From Chlorocebus sabaeus (lineage: Eukaryota; Chordata; Mammalia; Primates; Cercopithecidae), in assembly GCF_047675955.1 (NCBI RefSeq), contig NC_132910.1, positions 116,419,143 through 116,483,142 on the forward strand: a stretch of 64,000 nt of DNA, in the 5' to 3' direction. The position numbers were made by a program, and so were the translations under genes. Each line of letters begins with the position of its first letter. Within the stretch, counting starts at the first letter, position 1. Shown here piece by piece: positions 11,851 to 23,930 of this stretch. The notes beneath the pieces were generated by a model, which did no database searches, was not told the origin of the DNA, and saw only the letters and a program-made list of their open reading frames with translations.

Positions 11851-12942
11851 CTGTGGTTACTTGGGGAGTGCAAAGGCACTTCAGTGTTAGCTCCAATCAC
11901 TATGCATACAGAGGTAATTTGATGTGAAAACGAATAATGAAAAGCAGTGCAAAGTCTTGAATGTATATATTTGAGCTTACCCACGTGTGTGTACACATAC
12001 ACAATGTTAATTTTTGTCTATTCCTTGGCTCTCTATTATATATATATAGTAACTTTAACCTAAGCATCTAGTGTATGTTGAAGAAAGTTTAGCATTTATG
12101 TTTCACCAACTCCCAGCTTGGTTATGAGAACAAAGTTTTGCAAAATAGGTGCCTTTGTCAAGTGCTGAGAATGGACTTGAGTTCCTAGAGTCAGCAAAGA
12201 TGTGGATTAGGAGATAATTCAGACCAGCTAAGTAGACAATAAATGAATCCTATTATTGTTTTTTTTCCCCTTTCTACAAATCATTTCCTCATTTTAAGTA
12301 AAGAAGGAAATAGAAGGCTGAGAACTTTGGCTGGACATGGCTTTTTCAAAGCATTTCTCACAAGTGAGAAAAGGAACCGGGGTTGCCAGCTTCTGTAGGA
12401 AGAACTAAGCCTCCACCACACAGAGATGAAAGAGGCACATTTTCCTAACTATTTTTCTGTGATTGGAGTTTCAAAGAGGGATGAATTTGAAAGGTCAGCA
12501 GTTGATGCTTGTTTTTTAGTGTAGTTCTGACTGGGACATGGTATGATCAGAGAATGGAACTCTGGCAAGTGAATTCTAAGTCTTCCACAGAAAGAACTTC
12601 AATAATAGCAAAAAATGTGGGCAGACGAGATGGTAGATCCATTAAATTTAATGAACGATCAATTTGGCATGCCAAAATCTGCCAATCTATTTTTGGTTTT
12701 AAGTCCCGAAACAGTATAACATGAGAAATTTTGTTAATATTCTTTGTTTTCTTAGAGCATGAAGTAGCATAAAGATTATTCTGTATATTTCTCGTCTCTT
12801 TATCTTGCCTATGCCAGAAGTTTTACTGGACATGTTATTTACTTCAGGCATTTCCTTTAGGCCTTCGTTGCACAGTTTTAATAGTTTTTTTGCTTTAAGA
12901 GGTTCCTATCCTGATTTCCTTCCTTTTGTATAAAGAAGAGAA
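11851..12942. other. Single-copy interval
   Basis: There is a short TA run at about 12036-12048. A 71-codon frame follows a T-rich acceptor-like site ('gttttttag', ending 12519) and runs to a stop at 12722. It looks no better than chance in AT-rich sequence. Confidence 0.35.
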
Positions 12943-13060
12943 CATGATACAGTGAAAAACCACTGTCTTGTGTTAGGGGATCTTAGATTCTTATTCTAGC
13001 TGTGCCTCTAGCTGCTGGTATGATATTATTCTCTTCGAATAACTTGTCTTTGATTGTTTC
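12943..13060 (+). repeat. MIR fragment
   Basis: 'agtgaaaaaccactgtcttg', 'ttagattcttattctagctg' and 'gcctctagctgctggtatga' resemble the 5' and core part of a decayed forward MIR. Confidence 0.5.
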
Positions 13061-14469
13061 ATATTTCTGCTTCTAGACAAACTTAGTGGTTATGCTTCTT
13101 AAAGTCTTTTTTTTCAAATCAGCAGAAACATTTTTTGAGGTAAAAATTTTCCTCAGAAACCCAATATGTGAATTAGATGAAAGCCTAATCCCCTTGTTGA
13201 AATGAGATGTCTTACTGTTCTGAGAGCTTCTCCAGCCATAATAACCTAGGGCAATAATCCTTAGGGCAATTTCTCAAGGCATAGTCCATGGAATACCGGT
13301 GGCCCCTGATGATCTGTGGGTGGTTCATAGGTATTTTAGTCATTTTAGACTGAAATGTTTTCTCACATTTCTTAAATTTGAAGTATAACAATAATAATGA
13401 TTTTTTGCAGAAATGTCTTTATGTTCTGAATAATTATGTTTTCAAGGATTGTGTATGTGCTACAAGCTCTTATTCATCAATTTCTCTAAATAACTTATGT
13501 TCACATATTTGTGTATTATTGCTTTTGCTTATCGGTAATCCTATTTTTGTTGTTGCTGTGATCATAGTGCTGTTTATATCCCAAATTTGCAAAGTGGCTC
13601 AAGGACTCAAAACACAGTTCACCAAAACATTAAAATAATAGTAAAATATTAGTAAAAATGCTGAATACAAAGTAGTTTTTTAGGCATTAAGAATAAAGAA
13701 GATTTCAATTTGATTATGCAATATGAATCTTTTGCTGCAGGGACAAGTGGAAATGTAAGTATGATGATTTTATGAGAATAAGCAGAAAGCAAAAGCTTGA
13801 GTCAGAGACAGGTTGATGAACGTTTACAAACCAAGTTTTATTAGAGCCGTGGGCTATTTGAACCTTGTCCTTAGTGTGTTGTGTGTTACAGAACTTTTTC
13901 AAATAGTGAAAGGAAACCATAGAAGGTTTTATGTCGTCCTCATAATTATGCAGTAAAATCTGACAAATCAGTTGTTTTCATAATGAGAAAAAAAGTAACA
14001 AAAAAAGAGTATTGTCACCAAAATGAAGACTAAAGATAGATTCAAATTTTCAGTTCTTATATTAAAACCACATACAAGTTACATTCTAGCCAAAAAGTTT
14101 ATGAAATCATTCTCAGAATTAGTGATAATATCATACTTGGAAAGAAGGCATAATATACATTTTAAATATTATTTTATCTCATAAGGTCAAGGCATGCTCT
14201 GAAAGAGAAAGTACTACTATATGTGCATGAAAAGTAGGTATTTAAATTGAATACAATCATTAAAATGCAAATTAAGAATCCTTGTTTGCTCTATATGCGG
14301 CATGTGTATGAGGGAGAAATGTTTGATTATCTTTTTTTTTTGTTTATCATTAAAACTTCTTGGTACTCAAAAACAATTCTTTTTCTTCAATTGGCTAACA
14401 GCTATTTTATGAGCTGCTTTCCAAATAGCAGCATTTTTCAATCAGTGACTCTCTTGATTCTTCATTTTC
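13061..14469. other. Single-copy AT-rich interval
   Basis: No firm feature. A segment at 13260-13300 ('ctcaaggcatagtccatgga') faintly recalls a hAT-Charlie end but is too short to call. Confidence 0.35.
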
Positions 14470-14500
14470 TTCCTGACACAGCAGCCAGAGTAATCCTCTT

Positions 14501-14817
14501 TTTAAAATTTATTTTATTTATTTATTTTTTTGATACAGAGTCTCTCGCTCTGCCGCCCAGGCTGGAGTGCAATGGCGAGATCTCGGCTCACTGCAAGCTC
14601 CGCCTCCCGGGTTCCTGCCATTCTCCTGCCTCAGCCTCCCCAGTAGCTGGAACTACAGGCGCCCACCACCACGCCCGGCTAATTTTTTGTATTTTTAGTG
14701 GAGACGGGGTTTCACCGTGTTAGCCAGGATGGTCTCTACCTCCTGACCTCGTGATCTGCCCGCCTCGGCCTTCCAAAGTGCTGGGATTACAGGAGTGAGT
14801 CACTGCGCCCAGCCTCG
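14501..14817 (-). mobile_element. Alu (AluSc/AluY-like)
   Basis: Low-divergence reverse Alu with the 'ggtttcaccgtgttagccag' block typical of AluY/Sc. The tail carries TTTA repeats. The target duplication GAGTAATCCTCTT lies at 14488-14500 and 14818-14830. It is one of the youngest elements here. The frame at 14247-14723 runs into it and is not a gene. Confidence 0.92.
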
Positions 14818-15040
14818 GAGTAATCCTCTTAAAAGGGGATTCAGATTGTGGCATGCCTGTGCTCAAAACCCATCAGTGGCTCTCATGTCACTCAGAGTAA
14901 AAGCCAAAGTCCTTTTTGTGACCCACAAGGCCCTACAGAATCTTCTTCCCACCCTGCTCTGTTTCCTCTCTCGCCACAGCTCCTCCTACTCTCCCTTTCT
15001 CCACTCTGCTCCAGCCGCATGGATTCGTGTGTCATACCTT

Positions 15041-15370
15041 TTTTTTTTTTTTTTTTTTTTTTGAGATGGAATCTCTCTCTGTCACCCAGGCTGGAGTGCA
15101 GTGGTGCGATCTTGGCTCACTGAAAGCTCTGCCTCCCGGGTTCAAGAGATTCTTCTGCCTCAGCCTCCCACGTAGCTGGGACTACAGGCGGGCACCACCA
15201 CACCTGGCTAATTTTTGTGTTTTTGTTTTTGTTTTTGTTTTTTTTTAAAGTAGAGACGGGGTTTCACCATATTGGCCAGGCTTATCTGGTCTCAAACTCG
15301 TGACCTCGTGATCCACCTGCCTCAGTCTCCCAAAGTGCTGGGATTGTAGACGTGAGCCATTGCGCCCTGC
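15041..15370 (-). mobile_element. Alu (AluS-like)
   Basis: Reverse Alu with a long T-run and an expanded middle linker made of TTTTTG units (about 15218-15246). Near-perfect target duplications read TGTGTCATACCTT (15028) and TGTGTCATCCTT (15372). Three overlapping frames here are translations of the T-run and Alu. Confidence 0.9.
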
Positions 15371-15775
15371 ATGTGTCATCCTTAACATGCTTCCTCCTCA
15401 TTCAGCGCCTCTGGCCTTGGTCTCTGTGACAGTGATCTTCCCCAAATCCGTGTGGTTTCTTTTCCACTTCTTTGCTGGTTTTTAACCAATGTCCTTCAGG
15501 CTTCGAGTCAAGTAAAGTTTTTCTTGGCTGCACTATCTAAAATTGCAAAATCCACCGGCAAAACAGCTCTTCCCTGCTTTGTTTTTATATTTTTTCTTCC
15601 CCCCTCAGCCTTAGCATTTATCTCTATCTAATAGACAACTCATTTTAATTGATCTTGTTGAGTGTCTGTCTCTCACACTAGAATGTAATACGGGAACACA
15701 GAGTTTATGTATCGCAGGTCTAACACATTGAAGATGTTCAATATGTATTTATTAAACAGATGAATTAACAAATGC

Positions 15776-16660
15776 TTTCAAAATTCAAAAAGAAAACTTT
15801 GTAAGCTGCTTTCTACTTTGATATGCTAGATTCTGTGGGTTCTGGTCTCAAAGCCTTGTCTCTATTGTCTCGATTCTGCCAGTCAGTATGTAACATGGGC
15901 TCTACTTATGAATACATATCATATCACTTTACACACAGAGAAACCTTTACTTCTCCAGACAAGGAAATAAAAGGTGTTCTAGATATGCCTCAAAGGACTA
16001 TCATTTCATATACATTTTAGCTTAATTATTTGATCTTTTCATTTAATATACATTTAATGTACATTTTAGCTTAATTATTTGATCTTTTCAAATTCTGTCT
16101 CTGTGAAAATGGTATAATTGATATGAAATCTAAAAAATTAAGCTAAGTTTCTATACTTAGTAGTGTTCTATGTTAAGCAGAAGTTGAATATGGCTTATTA
16201 AACTAAGAGAAAGGAGCAGAGAGGTGGAATAAAAAGTGTAGTTTCCATATGTGGTTAACCTATTTCTCATTTACATTTCAACAGCTGCATGTGTCGTTAC
16301 GATTCTCCACATAAGGTCCAAGCCAAAAATAATGTTATTCCCAGATAGCCAAGTTTTTCTGTACATGAGAAGTAATAAAAAAAAACATCGCAATGATACC
16401 ACCTAGATCTTTGAGCATAACATATTTTTTAAAAAAAGAGAACCTAAAATTACTATATTACAGTTAGCCAAATTCTACCTTAATAACAGATGTAGGTATA
16501 TTAGTTTTCAGACTAAAGTGGTAAATTAAGAGTTGCAGGTGTTTTATTCTTTTAAAGTGTATCTTAGTTCTTAATCTAGCTACTCAGTTTCTGTTGTCTT
16601 TAATAACATACTTATTGAGTGAAACTCAATGCAGTTGTTTCATTATTTTCCTATTCTTTA
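15776..16660. other. Single-copy AT-rich interval
   Basis: No gene seen. It contains the short tandem duplication at 16012-16090. Confidence 0.4.
16012..16090 (+). repeat. Short tandem duplication, 49-bp period
   Basis: The 30-nt string beginning 'acattttagcttaattattt' occurs identically at 16012-16041 and 16061-16090, separated by a 19-bp linker. Perfect identity suggests a recent event. Confidence 0.9.
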
Positions 16661-16749
16661 TTTTAGGCCAAGTGTATTTGATAGCAGTAGTTTGAGTCGT
16701 TATATATTAAGAGCATAATGAACGTTAGTGAGATATTTTTCTGCTGAAT

Positions 16750-17240
16750 TTCAAGGTAGACCTTTGCACACTCAGGGTAGCACCAAAAAAACTACTCTGG
16801 CTACTCCATAGATGCCTTGTGGGGTGGGATTACCTGGGTAATTTGTGATGATCCAGACCTTGACCTCTAGCCTTCTAAGCTCAGTGGCCTGGTTTTGTAA
16901 CTCTCTAAAAGTGTTTTTTTCCTCTCAGAAAAAGGTTTAAACTGCAAGCTGAAAACCCTGATGTGTAAATAGGAATGGCCAATTTATTAACCTGCAGCAG
17001 CACATAAAAACACCAAATGCACAATGCATTGTTTACCTCTGATCAGTATTTATCTCTTTACAGGGAAGCTACATAAAAAGGAGTTGGCTAGGTGGGTAAT
17101 GGTGGAGTGAGGCTCATGATTCGAGTGTTTCAAGATGTCAACTAAGGGCGCCTCAACCAAATGCACCTCATGCCCATTGACTCAACAGGTCAAGACCTTA
17201 AGGAAATGCAGATTCCTTTGCATAATGCTTCAGTAAGTAC
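16750..17240. promoter_or_regulatory. Candidate conserved non-coding element with exon-like segment
   Basis: Repeat-free, higher-complexity block. It holds a HOX/HNF1-like 'atttattaacc' and an octamer-like TTTGCATAAT (17217-17226). A segment at 17064-17232 lies between 'tatctctttacag' and a strong donor 'gtaagt', but all three frames contain stops. If spliced it would be untranslated or non-coding. Confidence 0.3.
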
Positions 17241-18049
17241 TCACTACTTTTGTCTTTCAAAATCTCTCTCTTTTTTCTTTTTTTTCTTTATGGCTGCTAT
17301 TTTCTTTCTTTAGATATTTTATTACATTTAAATATGATTTTTATACTATTTTCACTTTAAATCATGATGGTTTAAACTTAACACTTATTGTCCATAGGGC
17401 ACTATTATTTCTCTCATTTTCAAGTTCTTGTAGGCAGAGGGTGTATATCTATAGTAAATACCATATTTTTGCTATATCCAATTTTTAAAAATATAAGCTG
17501 GAAACATTGCTTCTCTATTAATTAACTGATGGGTCTGGTTTATTATCAGACTAGTATCCTGAAGGGTTTTAGAGATGTTGCCTTCTAGATTGTTCGTCAA
17601 AAATAGGTGATTTTGGGGTGTGGGGGTCCTAGATGATCATTCATTTTCTATTTTCCTAGAGATGACCCTGCTGCTCTTTTCTAGCTTATTTTTATCTGGA
17701 AGTGGGCTGAGAGAAGAGGTAGCTGTATACAGTCACGCCCTGCCTAATGACATTTTGCTCAACAACAGAGCACATATACAACAGTGGTCCCATCTATTAT
17801 AAGGGAGCTGAAAAATTCCTATTACTTAGTGACAGCAAAGCCATTGTCGTATCTTAGTGCAACTTATTACTCATGTGTTTGTGGTGACACTGGTGTAAAC
17901 GAACCTACTATGTTGCCAGTCACATAAAAGGGTAGCCTAAACAATTATGTATAGTATGTAATACTTGATAATAAATGCATTTATTACTGGTTTATGTATT
18001 TAATATACTACACTTTCATTGTTCTTTTTACTCCTCCTACTTACAAAAA

Positions 18050-18221
18050 AATATTAACTGTAAAACAGCCTCAGACAGGTCCTTCAGGAAGTATTCCAGA
18101 AAAAGGCATAGTTATCATAGGAGATGATAGCACCATGCATCTTATTGGCCCTAAAGACCTTCCAGTGGGACAAGATGTGGAGGTGGAAGACAGTGATATT
18201 GATGATCCTCACCCCGTATAG
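18050..18221 (+). pseudogene. Tigger transposase C-terminal remnant
   Basis: The frame 17994-18221 covers the end of the transposase. From about residue 25 it reads as an acidic tail (GPSGSIPEKGIVIIGDDST, then VEVEDSDIDD) and stops with TAG at 18219. The upstream residues (poly-hydrophobic, starting MYLIYYTF) come from decayed non-coding sequence. The DDE catalytic domain is absent, so it cannot be active. The tail's good preservation is probably just modest age. Confidence 0.65.
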
Positions 18222-18696
18222 ACCTAGGCTAATGTGTGTGTTTGTGTCTTCCTTTTTAACAAAGCACATTTAAAAAGTAAAAAACAAAACAAAACAAAAC
18301 AAAATTAAAAATAGGAAAAACGTTTATAGAATAAGAATGTGAAAAAAGAAATTATTTTTGTACAGCCATACAATGTGTTTGTGTTTTAATCTAAATGGTA
18401 TTATAAAAGAGTCAAAAAGTTTTAAGAAATTAAAAAGCTTATAAAGTAAAAAGGTTATGGTAAGCTATGGTTAATTTATTAATGAGGAAAGATAAATTTT
18501 TTCAAATAAATTTAGTGTAGCTTCAGTGTGCAGAGTTTACAAACTCTGCAGTAGCATACAGTAATGTCCTAGGCCTTCACACTCACTCACCACTCACTCA
18601 CAGACTCACCCAGAGCAACTTCCAGTCCTACAAGCTCTGTTCATGGTTAGTGCCCTATATAGGCGTAGCATTTTTTATCTTTATACTATATATACA

Positions 18697-18890
18697 TTTT
18701 TTGAGACGGAGTCTCGTTCTTGTCGCCCAGGCTGGAGTACAGTGGCACGATCTCAGCTCACTACAACCTCCGCCTTCTGGGTTCAAGTGATTCTCCTGTC
18801 TCAGACTCCCAAGTAGCTGGGATTACAGGTGCCTGCCACCACACCTGGCTAATTTGTTTGTATTTTTAGTAGAGGAGGGGTTTCACTATA
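18697..18890 (-). mobile_element. 5'-truncated Alu inside Tigger
   Basis: Reverse Alu from 'ttttttgagacggagtctcg' to 'gaggggtttcac', lacking the first roughly 100 bp. The 'actatat' strings on both sides (18684 and 18885) probably mark a short target duplication. The Tigger sequence resumes at 'ttttcactgtacc'. Confidence 0.85.
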
Positions 18891-19141
18891 TTTTCACTGT
18901 ACCTTTTCTATGTTTAGATGTATTTAGGTGCACAAACACCACTGTGTTACAGTTTCCCACAGTATTCAAAGCAGTACCATGCTGTACAGGTTTGCAGCCT
19001 GGGAGCAATCGGCTCTACCGTACAGCCTAAGTGTGTAGTCGGCTCTACCATCTAGGTTTGTGCCTGTGCACTCTATGATGAAATCACCTAGCAACACATT
19101 TACAGAAAAGCATCACTGTCATTAAGTGACATGTGACTGTA

Positions 19142-22100
19142 TTCTTATGGTGAACATTACTAAAGTAGCTCCAGAAAAATGGCTCCATGCACTCACTTTA
19201 TAGCTCTCCTTTGACTTACTGAATGCTAACCGGACCCAGCACCCATGCCAATTACTTTATATATAGGCCCTCTGCCAACTGCCTGGACTTCTTCTTGTCT
19301 CAGCCTGTGGAGGGGATATGGTCCTTTGATCTTTACATAAAAATGGCTTGAAGTTCCCATGTGTCCCCACAAAATATGTGGCACTTTCTCCTGGTCACTT
19401 TTTCTTCTAAATTCCTTTTACCATTCAAGTTTCTATTTTTCTTGAGCCTTTCCACTACCAACTGGGGACTCCTTTCTTCTCCAGGTCAATGGAATCCAGC
19501 CACTTTTTTTATTTCCTCAAATGCCACTCATATACTTTAGTGACAGGTTTATTAAGAATGATTTGTAGGTCATTGGACAGGGTTGGGGGAGCTACATTGA
19601 AGAACAGTTATCATCTCCTTAGATGTTTAAGTCGTAGAGCCTAGCCCAACATCAAGAAGAAAAAAATCTTATTTAAAAAAATCTTACAGTAAATACTAAA
19701 CATTTGATTCCTAGGATTCCACCAGTCATTCCTTCTTCCAGGCACTGCTCTCAGACTGCTCTTTTTTTCTTAGGTCCTAGGCCCCTGCCCTTGTGCTCTG
19801 TCTGGGCTGGCTTCTCCCCAACTCTCTCCCTCTGCACCCCTCTGTCCTCTCTATTCCTGCCCGTAATACCTTCCCTCTTGGGCCGCTGTTGGAAACCCAA
19901 ATTTTTGTTAGGATGTAAAATTTAATTAATTTCTCAATTGTCAACTACCCTATCCATGTGCCGAGGGTTTTCTTTTTACAACCAAAGTCAGCAGTCAAGT
20001 TGATTTGTTTATAAAAGATAATTCTCTTTCAGAATAATTCTCCTATCAGCTTTTATTTTTTGTACCCTTCATGTGCCCCAAATCATGACTACAGGCATGC
20101 TAAACCCAAAACTGGAGATGTTCAACCATGGTGCTTGTTAATCCATCCCGATGTGCCTTGATTCCTAGGCTTGTGGATATCTGGGACTCCTAATTGAATG
20201 AGTACATTTGCCCAGCCTTCTTAATAAACACATGCAAAAACATTCACACTTTTTTTTTTCTCTTTGCTTTACAGAACAGTCTGTAGCATATTGTTCTTGA
20301 AAGACTTACTCGATATACTCTTACTTATTTCTATAAGATCCATATAGGGTTTTTGATATGTTTGTAAAGATGGTTAAAAACCAGAAAACAGCCCTAAACA
20401 GCTGTTTGTTCCTATACTTTAAAGCCTCTGGTTATTTTTTGACCTAATTTTCCGCCAAGAAATAAAATAATTTGAATGATAAAAAAGTCTTAAGTACACA
20501 ATGATCACCGTCTTTAAATAGTGGGGCCAAAGATCTAGAAACACTATTTATGTTTCTGAGCTAAGGGGAAAATAAAGAAAAAAAGAAATATTTTTCTCCT
20601 GGTTTTTTATGGCATGCAAAACTGAAAAAAGAAAATGTTGTTCTCTAAAGCTGGATAGTACTTGCTAGCAAAGCATGCATTTCATTACTGGTGGGAGTTT
20701 CATAGTGTTCAGCAGAAGGTTGCTGGTTGTCCAGTGGAGTATACATAGGCTCTATTCTCAAATTGCTGGGAAGCTTAATTGTGAACCTCAGGGAGGTAAG
20801 GGGTTAGGATACCATGATGTGATTGAAGAAATAGACACCATCAGAGCTTGAACATATTATACAACGAAATAATATGATTCCTAGGAAAAGATCTAGGGAA
20901 AAATTTTTTATTTTGGGCCAGTATAATCGCACATTCAAAGGAAACCTCCCTGCATTCATTCAGATGTTGGTCTCTGGGAGCCACTTAGATAAAAAGGGGG
21001 TTGGAACAGAAAAAGTAATTTCAACATTGGCAACCAAAAACTGTTAATTTTTGTTGTTGGGTTTTGGCTATAATTTTGCGGGGTCGGGGGGGCCGTTGAG
21101 GGCCCTCTGTAATGAGTCAGATTATAAAACTTTTAGAGAAAATGTTTGCAAAGTACTTAGAAAAATTGAGTTATTATTTTCCAAGAGATTTTCTTGCAAA
21201 TTTCGGTCATGCACATTTGGTTCATTGATATACCCTGGGTTAGATTACAAACTGTTTTTATTAAAAACTAATTTTCAGGCTTTTATCAGTCCAGCATCTG
21301 GAACATTGTGCATTTGAACTTGCATTTTTCCATAGGTAGATAACCCAATTATAATAATGATATTATGGAAAATTTACGACCTTCTCCTTTGCTACTCATA
21401 ATTTATTTTACCTGCTCAGAGTAAATTGTTGAGAATCAGAGAATCACAATCATTGTTGAGAGTGGCCAGAAAGTATTTTCCAATCCCATTGCTATGTGGG
21501 TATGGGATGCTTCAGAATGTAAATTATCATCCATTTTAAAATCATCTAGCCAACACGCCAAATTCTACAAAGGTATTATTAGAATGAAAAAATTATAAAT
21601 ACTTAGAAAAATAAGAAGAGGGCTTTTCTGGCATCTATTTCTTTGTTGTTCACTTAAGTCATTTTTCTTATTGTCAACTGAAGTCCCCTTTCTTTATTTC
21701 TGTCTAAAAGTGAGTTATTAGTAAGATAAGAAAGTAAAAACTGGGACATAAACCATATTCAGGTATAAAATATTCCAATAAGAAAGTAAAAGTTTACTAC
21801 TCCCTAGAAGTAAAAGATGGCCAGGGTTGTTGAATTATGGAATGTTAAGTGACCCCAGGTGACTTTGCAACAGTCAAGAAGGGTGAATGCGTGACTCTGG
21901 CTCATCTTCACAAGAAACATTTTGTTCAATATTTGTTCATATCAAATACGCTTCATTCTGCAAAATTAAGTTCATTTGGAGGGATTAGTCAGTTAGTCGT
22001 GATGCTTAGAAGAAAAGTAAACTGTCAAAAGCAGCTGTGGTCTCAGTTTTATTATCATTTGAATAGTTTTCTAAACACATAAAAGCCCTAAGGTCTTAAA

Positions 22101-23559
22101 ACTAAAGTTAAATCCTAATGCCTGTTATTACTGAAGAGATGACTTCCATTGCATACCTTGGGTATCTGTGAGTCCTTTACATTTCATAAAATTAGGAGCT
22201 CATAATGATGAACTGGAAATATCCTATTTAGTCTTTACAACTGTAGGAAAGTGAATTCATAAACTTAGCGCTGTGGAGATCTGTGCTTGTGGGAGGGAAA
22301 AGATCATTTACTCAGCTGGCATGCATCAAACGCTACACCACATTGGTAAATAATTATTTTAACTCTAAACATCTCTGTTGTCTGTGATTAATTCATTCTA
22401 TACATGTATATCTATTCTCCCCCTCTATCTCTCTATCATCATCTGTATCTATATGTGTCAACACATATATGTGTAGCTTATGCGTGTATCCACACATAAA
22501 GATGTATACATATATGCCTATATATACATGTGGGTATGTGTTCCTTTCCTTCTTTAACATTTAACATATTTCACAAGCTTAAAAGAGACTATTGCGTATC
22601 ATTAAGAAAATTATGTGACCCATTCACTGAAATTATTTTTAATAGTGTGAGGCACATAAGTTGTCCAATTTGTTATGAGCACGATTGATTGATTCATACC
22701 CTAAATGGATACTGTGCAGAATATTATAGGCTTCACTGTCTCCCCTTGGGCTATGATTTATAACTTTCTGACAAATTTATTTAAATCTGTGAAAAAATGA
22801 TTGAATGATTTCAGCCTGTATTTAAGTATTATTGGAGGTAATAAATCATACTTTGAAAGACTTATGGTACTAGAGAATTGCTCTTCACAAGTTGACAGAA
22901 TTCACTTTTAAGTGGCTTCATCCAGCACTGTGGTGGTCCTTGTAGATAAAGGAACTAATCTGTACTCACTCACGGAGTTTCATAGTGTATAATTGGACCA
23001 TTGGCCTTCATATCTCAACACACAGTTACCAGAAACTTTTTTTTCTTTATTTAGCGTGGCTCTTGGAATGTCACCTGCTTTTCCTTACCTTCCATTTAGG
23101 AAGAAAATGGGGTGTCTTTCTGACATCTCTATTTGAGTGCCTTAGAATTATGGGAAGCAGGCCATGAAGTTAAAAAAATGTGCTTCATAGTTGTGTAAAT
23201 GAAGTGTGCATTTCTATGAATAGAAAGTGGGAAAACCTTTGGAGAGAAACAGAATGAAAGCACACTTAGAAAGCGAAGAGATTTTCCAGTATCAATGAGG
23301 GATTTAAATAATGACCAATACTAAGAGATTTCATGGTGTTTGGAGGGTAAGAGAAATACAGGAATTAATGGGCAGAACACAGCCGTCAGAATGTGCACTG
23401 CAGTAATGCCTTGTGTCAATATCTATATTGTTTTATATCATAATTGAATAACGATAACATAATGCTAGAAATTGGAAATGAGTTGAAAGAAAAGCTCAAA
23501 GCATAAGTAATTCTGGCAAGCGGAATTACTTCAAAATAATTTCTGCTTTTTTCTTTTTA
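19142..23559. other. Long single-copy interval
   Basis: About 4.4 kb with no assigned repeat or gene. It includes a pyrimidine-rich stretch (19700-19900), an E2F-like TTTCCGCC-type string (20450), a G-rich patch (21078-21110) and a purine/pyrimidine TA/CA-rich low-complexity stretch (22400-22545). Open frames at 19704-19925, 21051-21317 and 21849-22082 have no family resemblance. Confidence 0.35.
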
Positions 23560-23930
23560 CACTTTCAGTGTGTCCAGTACTCAGTCGATGCATTCCTTTC
23601 AGTTTTAATCCGAAAGTAACTGCTCTGAACAAGTCGGGATAGAATGGCCGTTGTGGAGAATAAACACAGCCAGTAACTGCCCCAGTCCTCTCCCCATGAT
23701 TCCAAGGAAAGACTGATTTATGGCTTCATCTCTGCTGTTGGACAGAGGCCTCAGCCCATTGGAAATCTCCAGAGCCGTGGGAGAGGGGCGAGGCTGTGGT
23801 CCACCACAGTTGTGGAGTTTCAAGGCCTCGTTCTCTTTCGGCCAAGTCCAAATGGTAACAGTGTGTTACGGCCTGACTTACTGACTCTAGCTGGGCTAGG
23901 AAACTATAGATTCTAAACGGCATCTCTGTG
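23560..23930. promoter_or_regulatory. Candidate regulatory element, locally CpG-retaining
   Basis: About ten CpGs fall within 23583-23920, against very few in the flanks. There is no repeat match. Inverted RUNX-like sites TGTGGT-CC-ACCACA sit at 23795-23808. Two overlapping reverse open frames (23605-23823, 23726-23923) look like a by-product of higher GC. The enhancer reading is inference. Confidence 0.3.

Larger units (their letters stand above)
14470..15775 (+). repeat. L2 LINE 3' end split by two Alus
   Basis: L2 pieces at 14470-14500, 14818-15040 and 15371-15775 read in order: 'catcagtggctctcatgtca', 'acaaggccctacagaatctt', 'ctgctccagccgcatgga', 'ccaatgtccttcaggcttcg' and a terminal 'gttcaatatgtatttattaa'. 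The last piece is the usual L2 3' terminus. Confidence 0.8.
17730..19139 (+). mobile_element. Tigger-family DNA transposon (Tigger3-like), internally deleted
   Basis: The ends form imperfect terminal inverted repeats: CAGTCACGCCCTGCCTAATG at the left and the complement of CAGTCACATGTCACTTAATG at the right, both flanked by the TA target duplication. The N-terminal transposase region is missing; the C-terminus and 3' region remain. An Alu inserted at 18697-18890. A (CAAAA)n run lies at 18281-18306. The subfamily is from memory. Confidence 0.8.

Noticed and set aside
12509..12724. 71-codon frame after a T-rich acceptor-like site
   Set aside because: It starts with TTG, not ATG, has no convincing donor, and the translation matches no known family. 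Treated as chance.
14247..14723. 158-codon forward open frame
   Set aside because: Its second half is antisense AluY/S and its first half is AT-rich intergenic sequence.
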